Origin: Dactylosporangium fulvum | GTDB lineage: Bacteria; Actinomycetota; Actinomycetes; Mycobacteriales; Micromonosporaceae | Assembly: GCF_025137375.1 (NCBI RefSeq) | Contig: NZ_CP073720.1 | Location: 6,906,501-6,970,500, forward strand | Length of the DNA stretch: 64,000 bases | Direction of reading: 5' to 3' | Part shown: piece by piece, positions 32,948-41,246 of the stretch | Position numbering within the stretch: the first letter of the stretch is position 1 | Layout of the letters: every line of letters starts with the position of its first letter | Position numbers and translations under genes: made by a program | Notes under the pieces: generated by a model | Told to the model about the DNA's origin: nothing | What the model saw: only the letters and a program-made list of their open reading frames with translations | The model's database searches: none

Positions 32948-33764
32948 CGGTCGAGACCTGCTGCATATCGTCGAACTCCTGATTCTCGCCGGCCATCGCC
33001 CAGACGAACGCGTAGTTCGACGTGCCGGCGCCGGTGTGCACCGACCAGCTGGGCGAGATGACGACGTCGCGGTCGGCGAGCATCAGGTTGCGGGTGCGCC
33101 GCGGCTCGCCCATCAGGTGCACGACGCGGTGCTCAGGGCCGAGCCCGTAGTACAGGTACACCTCGGTGCGCCGGCCGTGCGTATGGCAGGGCATGGTGTT
33201 CCACACCGAGCCCGGTTCCAGGCTGGTGATGCCGAGCACGACCTGCGCGGTGCCGACGCCCTCCTGGTGCAGGTACTTGCGGATGGTCCGCCGGTTCGCC
33301 GTCTCGGCGGCACCGGCCGCGGTCGCGGCGGCCTGGTCCTTCGTCACCAGCGTGGTCGGCAGGTCGGTGTGTGCGGTGGCCGAGAAGAGGTAGTAGGTCG
33401 CGGGATTCGCGGCATCGTCGCTCGCGAAGCTGACCTCGCGGGTGCCCCGGCCGACGTACAACACGTCCTCCGCGGCGAGGGCGAACTCCACGCCGTCGGC
33501 GGTCACCGTGCCGGTGCCGCCCAGGTTGGTGATCGCGAGCTCGCGACGCTGGCAGAAGTAGTCGGCGTAGAGCGCATCGTCCGTCCCGAGCGACAGCGGG
33601 CTGTCGAGGGGCACTACACCGCCGAGCACGATCCGGTCCTCGTGGCTGTAGACGAAGCGGACTGCGCCGGGCTGGAAGAGATCGTCGACGACGAACCGGG
33701 CGCGCAGGGCGTCGGTGTCCAGCGCGGTGATCTCGGCGGGGTGGGTGGCTTCGCGGGTCTGCAT
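32934..33764 (-). CDS. kduI: 5-dehydro-4-deoxy-D-glucuronate isomerase
   Basis: A 276-aa protein very similar throughout to KduI, with RFVYSHEDRIVLGGVVPL, RRELAITNLGGTGTVTADG and WNTMPCHTHGRRTEVYLYY. The Zn ligands are expected at His194, His196, Glu201 and His243 (SPSWSVHTG), and the C-terminus is GENQEFDDMQQVSTDALR. KduI interconverts 5-dehydro-4-deoxyuronate and 3-deoxy-D-glycero-2,5-hexodiulosonate in pectin and glycosaminoglycan breakdown, in the cytoplasm. No unsaturated uronidase, polysaccharide lyase or clear KduD lies next to it, so the natural substrate here may be a different uronate-like sugar. Confidence 0.9.
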   Translation of the reverse strand: MQTREATHPAEITALDTDALRARFVVDDLFQPGAVRFVYSHEDRIVLGGVVPLDSPLSLGTDDALYADYFCQRRELAITNLGGTGTVTADGVEFALAAEDVLYVGRGTREVSFASDDAANPATYYLFSATAHTDLPTTLVTKDQAAATAAGAAETANRRTIRKYLHQEGVGTAQVVLGITSLEPGSVWNTMPCHTHGRRTEVYLYYGLGPEHRVVHLMGEPRRTRNLMLADRDVVISPSWSVHTGAGTSNYAFVWAMAGENQEFDDMQQVSTDALR

Positions 33765-33785
33765 GGCTCCTCTGTCGATGGTGGG

Positions 33786-34760
33786 TCAGGCAGGGACGGT
33801 GCGGGTGAGCACCTCGGGATTCACGATGTCGGCGGGCGCGATGCCTGCGCAGACGGCCAGGACGTTGGTCATCACCCGGCGTTTCAGCTCGCTCACGGAC
33901 TCCTCCGAGTACCACGCGGCGTGCGGTGTCAGCACCGCTCGGGGCTGCGTCAGGAGCGGGTGCCCGGCGGGCAACGGCTCGGGATCGACCACGTCGAGCG
34001 CGGCGCCGGCCAGCTGCCCGCCGTCGAGGGCGGCCACCAGCGCGTCGGTGTCGACGACCCCGCCGCGGCAGGTGTTCACCAGCACCGCGCCGGGCCGCAT
34101 CCGGGCCAGCGCGGCGGCATCGATGAGATGGTGCGTCGCCGGCACGAGCGGCACGTGCAGCGACACCACGTCGGCCGCGGCGAGTAGCTCGTCGAACGAG
34201 AGCTGCACGACACCGTCGAGCCGCTCGCCCGGCGAGTAGCGGGGATCGTGGGCGACCACGCGGTAGCCGAGGCCGGCCGCCTTCCGCGCCGTGGTCCGGC
34301 CGATGGCGCCGAAGCCGACCACCCCGAACGTGCGCTCGCTGCTGCGATGCAGCGGCCCCGCGGCGCCGTAGTCGGGACGCCCGGCGCGGACGCTGCGGTC
34401 GAGCGCCAGCACACCGCGCTCGACCGTGAGCGCCAGCGCGACGGCGTGCTGGGCCACCTCCTCGTCGGCGTAGCCGGGCACGTTGCAGACGGCGACGCCG
34501 CGGGCCGACGCGGCGCCGACGTCGACGGTGTCCACGCCGACGCCGTACCGGGCGACGGCACGAACGGTCGGCAGCGCGTCCAGGACGGTCGCATCGATGG
34601 GTGCGTACTGCACGACCAGCGCGTCGGCGCCGGCGCCGGCCGCGACGACGTCGGCTGCGGTGCGGCACTGCGCCAGTACCAGTTCGGCACCATGTTCGGC
34701 GGCGAGCTGCTTTTCGATGTCGACCGTGGCGTGGTCGCAGTCGGTGATCACGATCCGCAT
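33786..34760 (-). CDS. D-isomer-specific 2-hydroxyacid dehydrogenase
   Basis: A 324-aa dehydrogenase. NAD-binding motif GVVGFGAIGRTTARKA, Asp at AHDPRY and the active-site triad Arg in NTCRGGVVD, Glu in DVVDPEPLP and His in LTPHAAW. It resembles the phosphoglycerate dehydrogenase-type subgroup and should reduce a 2-oxo acid (or oxidise the hydroxy acid). ATG 34760 opens MRIVITDCDHATVD; an AGGAG lies somewhat far upstream. It follows a strong hairpin after the binding-protein gene and is 21 bp from kduI, so sugar-acid reduction is likely. Confidence 0.83.
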   Translation of the reverse strand: MRIVITDCDHATVDIEKQLAAEHGAELVLAQCRTAADVVAAGAGADALVVQYAPIDATVLDALPTVRAVARYGVGVDTVDVGAASARGVAVCNVPGYADEEVAQHAVALALTVERGVLALDRSVRAGRPDYGAAGPLHRSSERTFGVVGFGAIGRTTARKAAGLGYRVVAHDPRYSPGERLDGVVQLSFDELLAAADVVSLHVPLVPATHHLIDAAALARMRPGAVLVNTCRGGVVDTDALVAALDGGQLAGAALDVVDPEPLPAGHPLLTQPRAVLTPHAAWYSEESVSELKRRVMTNVLAVCAGIAPADIVNPEVLTRTVPA

Positions 34761-34795
34761 GCCGCGGCGCGCTCCTATCTCACGTATGGTCCCGG

Positions 34796-34837
34796 CCGGA
34801 TCGCGGGTGGTGCCGTCGGGCACATCCCGCGATCCGG
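34796..34837 (-). terminator. Strong hairpin after the binding-protein gene
   Basis: CCGGATCGCGGG (34796-34807) and CCCGCGATCCGG (34826-34837) pair perfectly, and GTGCC/GGCAC continues the stem inside. It sits between the solute-binding protein stop and the dehydrogenase start in the minus transcript. It may be a partial terminator or a 3' stabiliser that raises the binding-protein message. Confidence 0.6.
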
Positions 34838-34846
34838 GTCGGGTGG

Positions 34847-35956
34847 TCAGCTGGCCTTGAACTTGTTGATGGTGTTGTTGACCATCACCTGGTTGTCGGT
34901 CCACCACTGGTTGTTGCGCGGGATGGTGTCCTTCATGTTGTCGCCGGCCGGCAGGAACTGCAGCAGCGTCTTGTCGGTGATGCTCGACGGGTCGAAGTGC
35001 TTCAGCCCGGTCGGCACCGGCGAGGCGACCGCCTCGCCGTAGACGGCCTGTCCCTTGGTGTCGGTGATGATCCACTTGAGCAGGTGTTGCGCGGCGTTCG
35101 CGTTCGGCGCGCCCTTCGGGATGCCGAACGAGGAGCTGGCCCAGCCGGCCTGGTTCCAGGTGAAGCTGGCCGGGTACTTGTCCGCCACGATCATCGTCTT
35201 CGCCATGCCGTTGGCGATGATGCCGATCGCGCAGGACCCGTTCTCGAAGTTCTGCAGTTCGAGGGTCGGCGATGCGTTCCACACGATGTCGTTCTTGATC
35301 GTGCTCAGCTTCTTGATCGCCCGGTCCATGTCGATCGGGTACAGCTGATCCGGCGCCACGCCGTCGGCGATGAGCGCACTCTCGAGCACCCAGCCGACGC
35401 GCACGTCACTCATCAGGCAGCGCTTGCCGGGGAACTTCTGGGTGTCGTAGAGGTCGGCCATCGAGCTCGGCTGCGGCCCGGAGGCCGGGTAGTTCTTGAG
35501 GCTCCAAGTCAGGTTCATGCCGTACGTGCCGTACTGGATGCTGTATTCGTCGTAGGTGCCCGGCTGCAGCAGATCGACCGGCACGATCGACGTGTCGATC
35601 TTCTGCAGCAGCTTCGCCTGGTCGGCCGCGGGCAGGAACGGCGTCTGCGCCAGGCTCCAGGGCACCTGGCCCGCCTGCACGGCCGCCTGCAGCTTCGCGA
35701 CCGTGCCACCGAAGTCGACGGTCACCGGCACGCCGGTCTCGTTGGTGAAGTTCTTCCAGAGGCCGTCGGTGAGTGCCTTCGCGGCGGATCCGCCGCTCAG
35801 GTCGAAGTACACGATCTCTCCGCGCGGCCCGCCGGCGCCGGACGAGCCGGCCCCGTCGCCATTTCCGTCGCTCGATGAGGAACACGCTGCGACGATGAGT
35901 GTGGTGGCGAGAAGCGCCGCCACAGGCGGCCATCGACGCGGCTGCCATCTCTTCAT
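34847..35956 (-). CDS. ABC transporter solute-binding lipoprotein (PotD-like)
   Basis: A 369-aa lipoprotein with signal sequence and lipobox at Cys25 (LIVAACSS). The mature part (GEIVYFDLSGGSAAKALTDG, VDLLQPGTYDEYSIQYGTYG, FPGKRCLMSDVRVGWVLESA, FENGSCAIGIIANGMAKTM) fits the spermidine/putrescine-type extracellular binding proteins (SBP_bac_2/8). The acidic residues typical of polyamine binding cannot be confirmed, and many actinobacterial members bind other cargo such as sugar acids or opines. ATG 35956 overlaps the ATPase stop (ATGA). Confidence 0.83.
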   Translation of the reverse strand: MKRWQPRRWPPVAALLATTLIVAACSSSSDGNGDGAGSSGAGGPRGEIVYFDLSGGSAAKALTDGLWKNFTNETGVPVTVDFGGTVAKLQAAVQAGQVPWSLAQTPFLPAADQAKLLQKIDTSIVPVDLLQPGTYDEYSIQYGTYGMNLTWSLKNYPASGPQPSSMADLYDTQKFPGKRCLMSDVRVGWVLESALIADGVAPDQLYPIDMDRAIKKLSTIKNDIVWNASPTLELQNFENGSCAIGIIANGMAKTMIVADKYPASFTWNQAGWASSSFGIPKGAPNANAAQHLLKWIITDTKGQAVYGEAVASPVPTGLKHFDPSSITDKTLLQFLPAGDNMKDTIPRNNQWWTDNQVMVNNTINKFKAS

Positions 35957-37158
35957 TGCTTCTCCTGTCCTACAGACTGATCGGGTGTTGGTTCATGCGT
36001 GGGGTCCGGTGCCGACTCGTGCGAGCGGACGATGCTCGCCGCGTCGGCCCGGACGAAGACCGAGACCTCCTCCCCCACTGCCGGAAGACGTCCACCGGCA
36101 TCCACGTCCGCGGTCAATGAGCCCTGCTGCCAGCTCAACTTGAGCCGGAAGGCCTGTCCGAGGAAGTAGGCGTCGTCGACGACAGCGTTGGCGAGGTAGT
36201 GCTGCTCGTGGTCGCCCGTCGGGGCGGAGCCGACCACCCGGACGCTCAGGTGTTCCGGGCGGATGACGCAGGTGGCGGCGGCCGAGACGGCCATGTCCGT
36301 CCCGGCCCGGCAGGGCAGCCGGCTGCCGCCGATGTCGATCACGGTCGCGGCCGGGCCGCGTTCGACGACGCTGCCCGCGACCAGGTTGACGTCGCCCAGG
36401 AATCCGGCGACGAACAGATCGCTCGGCCGCTGGTACAGCTCGATCGGTGCGCCGAGCTGCGTGAGCAGGCCGTCGCGCATGATGCCGATCCGGTCGGAGA
36501 GCACGAATGCCTCCTCCTGGTCGTGTGTCACGTAGATGGCCGTCGTGCCGGTCTCGCGCTGGATGCGGCGCAGCTCTCGGCCGAGTTCCTGCCGCAGCCG
36601 CCGGTCGAGCGCGCCGAGCGGCTCATCCAGCAGCAGCACCTTCGGCCGGTGGACGAGCGACCGGGCGAGCGCGACCCGCTGCTGCTGGCCGCCGCTGAGC
36701 TGGCTGGGATAGCGCTTGTCCATCCCGGTCAGGCCGACGATGTCGAGCATCTCGGCGATCAGCTCCTGGCGCCGGGCGGTCGGGATCTTGCGGACCTTCA
36801 GCGGGTACTCGATGTTCTGCCGCACGGTCAAATGCGGAAACAGCGCGTAGTTCTGGAAGACGAAGCCGAGGTCGCGCTTCTGCGGCGGCAGCTTCGTCAC
36901 GTCCGCGCCGTCGATGACCACCCGTCCGGCACGGGGCTCGATCAGTCCGGCGATGACACGCAACAGGGTGGTCTTGCCCGAACCGCTCGGTCCGAGCAGG
37001 GTGAGGAACTCGCCGGGATCAATGGTGAGATCGAGCCCGCGCAGCACGGTCGTGGCGTCGAACCCGCAGCTGACGCCATCGATCCGGACGCTGCCGCGTG
37101 CGCTCTCGGTGCTCGGCGGCGACGCCGCGGTTCGGATGGGCTTCGTCACGGAATGCAC
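35953..37158 (-). CDS. ABC transporter ATP-binding protein (PotA-like)
   Basis: A 401-aa ATPase with an N-terminal extension. Walker A GPSGSGKTT at 56-64, Q-loop FVFQNYALFP, signature LSGGQ at 154-158, Walker B VLLLDE at 174-179 and YVTHDQEEA. The C-terminal TOBE domain (RPEHLSVRVVG, LANAVVDDAYFLGQAF) is characteristic of polyamine/Fe-type importers. It overlaps the binding-protein gene by four bases. A region of 39 bp upstream separates it from the permease gene. Confidence 0.88.
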   Translation of the reverse strand: MHSVTKPIRTAASPPSTESARGSVRIDGVSCGFDATTVLRGLDLTIDPGEFLTLLGPSGSGKTTLLRVIAGLIEPRAGRVVIDGADVTKLPPQKRDLGFVFQNYALFPHLTVRQNIEYPLKVRKIPTARRQELIAEMLDIVGLTGMDKRYPSQLSGGQQQRVALARSLVHRPKVLLLDEPLGALDRRLRQELGRELRRIQRETGTTAIYVTHDQEEAFVLSDRIGIMRDGLLTQLGAPIELYQRPSDLFVAGFLGDVNLVAGSVVERGPAATVIDIGGSRLPCRAGTDMAVSAAATCVIRPEHLSVRVVGSAPTGDHEQHYLANAVVDDAYFLGQAFRLKLSWQQGSLTADVDAGGRLPAVGEEVSVFVRADAASIVRSHESAPDPTHEPTPDQSVGQEKQ

Positions 37159-37197
37159 GGGATCTCCTTCAGGACGCAGTTGTTACCCGCTCGGGCT

Positions 37198-38955
37198 TCA
37201 CGCCGGACCGCGCCGGGCACCCACCCGGCCGACGACGAGGGAAACGACCAACCCGACGATCACCAGGAGCACGAGCATGCTCGAGATCGCCGGCACCGTC
37301 GGCACGACACCGGAATCGAGGTAGGAGTAGATGACGACGGGGAGCGTCTTGGACAGCCCGTTCTGGAACTGCGCGATGACCACGTCGTCCCAGGACACCA
37401 TGAAGGCGGCCAAACCGGCGCTCACGATGCTGCCGAGCTTCGAGCGGACGACGATCAGCCAGAAGGTGCGGGTGCGCGACGAGCCCATCGTCCAGGCCGC
37501 CTGCTCGAGCGTGATGTCACTCTGGGCCAGCGCGCTGTTGATGATCGAGAAGGCGAGCGGGAACGCAATCACGGTGTGCGCCATGATCAGCCCGAAGTTC
37601 GAGCCGATCAGGTGCAGCCGGATCTCCACGTCGTAGAGGCCGATCGCCAGCAGGATGTGCGGCGTGATGACAGGCGCGAAGGCGACCGCCAGAATGATCG
37701 AGCGCAGCGCCCGATTGCGGATGCGCTGCACCGTGCGGGCCAGGCTCAGCGCGAGCGCGACCGACAGCACGGCCGTCGAGATGCCCACGATCACACTCTT
37801 GGTGAATGCCGGGATCCACACGTCGCCGGTGAACGCCTCAACGAACCAGGTGAGCGTGAAGCCACGCGGCGGGAACACCACCTGCTGCCCGGTGCCGATC
37901 GAGAGCGGAAAGACCACCAGCACCGGCGCGAGCAGCAGCACGAACACGATGACGAGCACGACCCGGCTGCTCCACACGGCGGGCGTGCCACGCAGCGGCT
38001 CGCGGTTGCTCGTGCCCTTGGCCACCGAGGTGGGCACCCCGACGGTCGCGCCGCCGGTCAGCCGTAGCGTCAAGCCGTAGCCGATCATCGTGATGATCAG
38101 CAGCACGATGCCCATCGCGCTGGCCTGTCCCCATTGGAACAGCTCGATCTGCTGCTGGATGAACACACTCATCGTCTGGTCGCGCGGCCCGCCGAGCACC
38201 GACGGCACCAGGAAGAAGCTGAGCGACAGCACCATCGTGAAGAGCATCCCGCTGATCACGGTCGGCCTGGCCTGCGGCAGGTAGACGGTGAAGAACGCCC
38301 TGGTCGGCGAGGCGCCGAGCGTGTGCGCCGCGAGCGTCAGGTTGGTGTCGATCCGCGACAATCCCGCGTAGAGAATCAGGATCATGACCGGCAGCTGGTA
38401 GACGGTCATGCCGACCACCGTCGCGGTGGTGTTGAACAGCAGCGGGAACTTGCCGAGGCCGATGGCGTCGGTGAACGAGTTGACAACGCCGTCAGGGCTG
38501 AGCAGCACCGTCAACGAGAACAGCCGCACCACGGTGGGCACGAAGAACGGCACCAGGATGCCGAGCAGCAGCAGCGACGCCCGCCGCGGCTGCATCCGCG
38601 ACAACAGGTACGCCACCGGGAAACCGAGTACGGTCGTGATCAGCGTGGTGTACAGCGCGAGCCGCAGCGTGCGCAGCTCGATGATGCGCAGCAGGCTGTC
38701 GGTGCCGACCTGCGTGAAGTTCGTGAAGCTGAAGTTCGGGTTCGTGTAGGAGACCTCGCCGAGTGGGTCGAGGCTGCGCAGCAGGATGCTGATCAGCGGC
38801 CAGAACAGGAAGATGCCGTACAGCGCGAGCAACGGCAGCACCACCGCGACGTTGGCCAACGTCGATAACCACTTGCTGCGCGTGCCTGCGGCCGCTACCT
38901 CAGGCTCCGGCTCGGCGGGGGCGAGCCGGGCGGCGGGCGTCACTGACGTACTCAT
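37198..38955 (-). CDS. ABC transporter permease, fused PotB-PotC type
   Basis: 585 aa with two tandem permease domains. The first half (residues about 30-300) has PotB-like segments and an EAA-type loop LAAHTLGASPTRAFFTVYLP. The second half (about 325-585) has PotC-like LEQAAWTMGSSRTRTFW. Polyamine-type permeases are normally two separate proteins; here one chain supplies the whole channel. A linker with TSVAKGTSNREPLRG joins them. The gene is six bases from the aldolase gene and belongs to the same operon. Confidence 0.86.
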   Translation of the reverse strand: MSTSVTPAARLAPAEPEPEVAAAGTRSKWLSTLANVAVVLPLLALYGIFLFWPLISILLRSLDPLGEVSYTNPNFSFTNFTQVGTDSLLRIIELRTLRLALYTTLITTVLGFPVAYLLSRMQPRRASLLLLGILVPFFVPTVVRLFSLTVLLSPDGVVNSFTDAIGLGKFPLLFNTTATVVGMTVYQLPVMILILYAGLSRIDTNLTLAAHTLGASPTRAFFTVYLPQARPTVISGMLFTMVLSLSFFLVPSVLGGPRDQTMSVFIQQQIELFQWGQASAMGIVLLIITMIGYGLTLRLTGGATVGVPTSVAKGTSNREPLRGTPAVWSSRVVLVIVFVLLLAPVLVVFPLSIGTGQQVVFPPRGFTLTWFVEAFTGDVWIPAFTKSVIVGISTAVLSVALALSLARTVQRIRNRALRSIILAVAFAPVITPHILLAIGLYDVEIRLHLIGSNFGLIMAHTVIAFPLAFSIINSALAQSDITLEQAAWTMGSSRTRTFWLIVVRSKLGSIVSAGLAAFMVSWDDVVIAQFQNGLSKTLPVVIYSYLDSGVVPTVPAISSMLVLLVIVGLVVSLVVGRVGARRGPA

Positions 38956-38961
38956 CGCCGC

Positions 38962-39642
38962 CTACCTCTCCGCCATGTAGGCAATGCGCCCGCTCTGGTC
39001 GGCGGCCGCCGCCAGCTGCTCGGGCGTGAGCAGTGCCGGCGTGCCGAGCGCGCACGCGCGCCAGTACACCTCGCACAGCCACTCGAGCAGTTGCGCGAAC
39101 TCGGCGGCCTGCTCGACCGAATCGCCGGTGACCACGGCGCCGTGATTGCGCATCAACACCGCCCGGGCTCCCCCCGCGAATCCCGCCGCCACCGCGTCCG
39201 CCAGCTCCGGCGAGCCGAACGTGTGGTAGCCGACGACACCGACCGGGCCACCGAGCCGGTGCACCGAGTAGTGCACCGGCGGCAGCGTGTCGACCACGGT
39301 CGAGACCGCGGTGCAGAAGGCGCCGTGCGTGTGCACGACGGCGCGAGCGTCGGTGACCCGGTAGACGCCGAGGTGCAGCTGGGTCTCCGACGACGGGCGG
39401 GCGCCGGCCGTCAGCTCCTCGCCCGGCACCCCGCCGGTGAGCTCCCCGTGCTCGTCGACGACACAGAGATCGGCCGCCGACGCGGTGCCGAACCGCAGGC
39501 CGGAACGGGTGATCAGGGTCAGCTCGTCGTCGAGCCGCACGCTGACGTTGCCCGCGCCGGCGACGGCGAGCCCGTCGCGCTCGAGCAGCGCGAGCTGGCG
39601 CACCGTCCGGTCCGCTGTGTTCCACCACGACGCCGTTGCCAT
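38962..39642 (-). CDS. Class II aldolase/adducin family protein
   Basis: A 226-aa Zn-dependent class II aldolase or epimerase-like protein. GNVSVRLDDELTLITRSGLRF is the substrate-phosphate region, Glu86 in SSETQLHLGVYR is the catalytic acid, and the metal ligands are His104 and His106 (VVHTHG) and a later His in LMRNHGAVVTG. Relatives are L-fuculose-1-phosphate aldolase, L-ribulose-5-phosphate 4-epimerase and various decarboxylases. The operon context suggests retro-aldol cleavage of a sugar or sugar acid. The ATG lies five bases after the aminotransferase stop. Confidence 0.84.
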   Translation of the reverse strand: MATASWWNTADRTVRQLALLERDGLAVAGAGNVSVRLDDELTLITRSGLRFGTASAADLCVVDEHGELTGGVPGEELTAGARPSSETQLHLGVYRVTDARAVVHTHGAFCTAVSTVVDTLPPVHYSVHRLGGPVGVVGYHTFGSPELADAVAAGFAGGARAVLMRNHGAVVTGDSVEQAAEFAQLLEWLCEVYWRACALGTPALLTPEQLAAAADQSGRIAYMAER

Positions 39643-39646
39643 GCGC

Positions 39647-40909
39647 TCAGCCCGTCAGCAGTCCGCGCTCGGCGACCGGCTGGCCGGCGAGCGCCGCGTA
39701 GGCGGCATCGGTGCGCTGCAGGATCTCCTCGATCACCTCGGGCGTGTGCGCGGCATTGAGGAACCAGTTGTGGTATGGGTGCACGTAGACCCCGTTGTTG
39801 ATCGCCGCGGAGGCCCAGGCGTTGCCGAGCGCGAAGTCGTCGTCGTCCGCGAAGGTCAGCAACGGCATCTGGACCGGTCCGGTGTACCGCACCCGGAAGC
39901 CGTGAGCCTCCGCCTGGGCCAGCAGGCCGGTGCGCAACTGCTGACCGGCGGCCCGCAAGTTCGACTCGAACGCGGGGGTGCTCACGACGCGGAGCGTGGC
40001 GAGCGACGCCGCCATGCTCACCGCGGAGAACCAGAACGACCCGGTGGTGTACACGCGTCCGGCGGCGTCACGCAGGTCGGCGCGGCCAAGCACGGCACTG
40101 AGCGCATAGCCGTTGGCGATCGCCTTCGACCAGGCACTCAGGTCCGGCCGCACCCCGAACGACTCCCAGCTGCCGCGCGCGTCGAGGCGGAAGCCGGTGC
40201 GGACCTCGTCCAGCACCAGCAGCGCGCCGATCCGGTCGCACGTCTCGCGGAGCGCCCGCGCGAACTGCGGCTCGGCCAGCTCCTGCTCGCGTCGCACGTC
40301 GTGCCGCACCGGGCAGGCGATGACGGCGGCGACCCGATCCTCGATACCCGCGATGGCCGCGTGCAGCGAGTCGATGTCGTTGTACTCGAAGTACACGAGA
40401 TTCTGTCGATCGGCGGCGGTGACGCCCGCCGGGTAGGGCGTGCACCACGGTGCGGCGCCGTGGTAGGCGCCCCGCGCGACGACGATGATCTCGCGACCGG
40501 TGTGCGCCCGCGCGATCGTGCAGCACAGCGTGGTCGCATCGGTGCCGTTCTTCGCGAACATCGCCCAGTCGGCATAGGGCACCAGGTCGACGAACGCCTC
40601 GGCCAGTTCCACCATGCGTGGCGACGTCCCGTCGAAGCAGTCGCCGGCCACGGCCTGCGCGCGCACCGCCTCTTCCACCGCCGGATACCGGTGACCGAGC
40701 ACGATCGGGCCCCAGCTGGACATCAGGTCCAGGTACTCGCGGCCGTCGACGTCCCATATCCGGGCGCCGTCGGCACGCTCGATGAACTGCGGGTAGCCGT
40801 CCGGCAGCGACTGCACTGCCATATGGCCGTACATCCCGTTGGGAATGACCTTGCGAGCACGGCGTCTCAGGTCGCGATCCCGGGTTGCCAACTGATCGAT
40901 GATCGCCAC
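39647..40909 (-). CDS. Class III aminotransferase (glutamate-1-semialdehyde aminomutase-like)
   Basis: A 420-aa PLP enzyme. Motifs are ERADGARIWDVDGREYLDLM, FAKNGTDATTLC, the PLP-ring Asp234 in LLVLDEVRTGF and the Schiff-base Lys262 in SAWSKAIANGY. It resembles the glutamate-1-semialdehyde 2,1-aminomutase branch, but the location in a sugar-acid/transport operon points to a transaminase for an amino sugar, opine or amino acid. The GTG at 40909 is the first in-frame start of the family-length protein; the leader from the predicted promoter at 41010-41038 would be about 94 nt. Confidence 0.85.
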   Translation of the reverse strand: MAIIDQLATRDRDLRRRARKVIPNGMYGHMAVQSLPDGYPQFIERADGARIWDVDGREYLDLMSSWGPIVLGHRYPAVEEAVRAQAVAGDCFDGTSPRMVELAEAFVDLVPYADWAMFAKNGTDATTLCCTIARAHTGREIIVVARGAYHGAAPWCTPYPAGVTAADRQNLVYFEYNDIDSLHAAIAGIEDRVAAVIACPVRHDVRREQELAEPQFARALRETCDRIGALLVLDEVRTGFRLDARGSWESFGVRPDLSAWSKAIANGYALSAVLGRADLRDAAGRVYTTGSFWFSAVSMAASLATLRVVSTPAFESNLRAAGQQLRTGLLAQAEAHGFRVRYTGPVQMPLLTFADDDDFALGNAWASAAINNGVYVHPYHNWFLNAAHTPEVIEEILQRTDAAYAALAGQPVAERGLLTG

Positions 40910-41009
40910 GGTGCGATAGGTCCCTTCCCGCTGGACGTACGTGGACTTTGGTGCGACGGAAGCAGGCAGGCGACGGTGCGCGAAGCGGCTTCAACGTGCG
41001 AGGCACCTA

Positions 41010-41038
41010 TTGTTACTCGCTTGTGCGAGATAAGTAAA
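41010..41038 (-). promoter_or_regulatory. Promoter of the aminotransferase-transport-kduI operon with spacer palindrome
   Basis: On the minus strand TTTACT (41038-41033) and TAACAA (41015-41010) are separated by 17 bp. The spacer contains the perfect inverted repeat CTCGC-TTGT-GCGAG (41016-41029), so a regulator would sit between -35 and -10. A similar CGCTTGT core occurs in the promoter region of the kinase/TetR operon (44551-44575). Confidence 0.5.
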
Positions 41039-41164
41039 GATCCCTCCGGCGAGCGGCCGGAGATCCCGAACAGCCCCGCCACCCTTCGGTAATTGCACGC
41101 AGTCCTGCGGCCATCTCACCAATGGCGGCGGGGTTAGCGGCACTTCCGAGACTCGATCGTTACG

Positions 41165-41193
41165 TTGATTTATTCCGAACAGCTGTCTACCAT
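41165..41193 (+). promoter_or_regulatory. Promoter of the SsuD-like monooxygenase gene
   Basis: TTGATT (41165-41170) and TACCAT (41188-41193) are 17 bp apart, about 55 bp upstream of the ATG at 41247. It is separate from, and divergent to, the operon promoter at 41010-41038. The rest of the 337-bp gap (40910-41246) shows no gene. Confidence 0.45.
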
Positions 41194-41246
41194 CCCGACA
41201 TGGGCAGCCGACGCGGCAATGCGCCGCCCGCCGAAAGGATGACGCC

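Noticed and set aside
33133..34668. Minus-strand 511-codon frame spanning kduI and the hydroxyacid dehydrogenase
   Set aside because: Almost pure Arg/Ala/Gly text in the wrong frame; both genes have complete family motifs in other frames.
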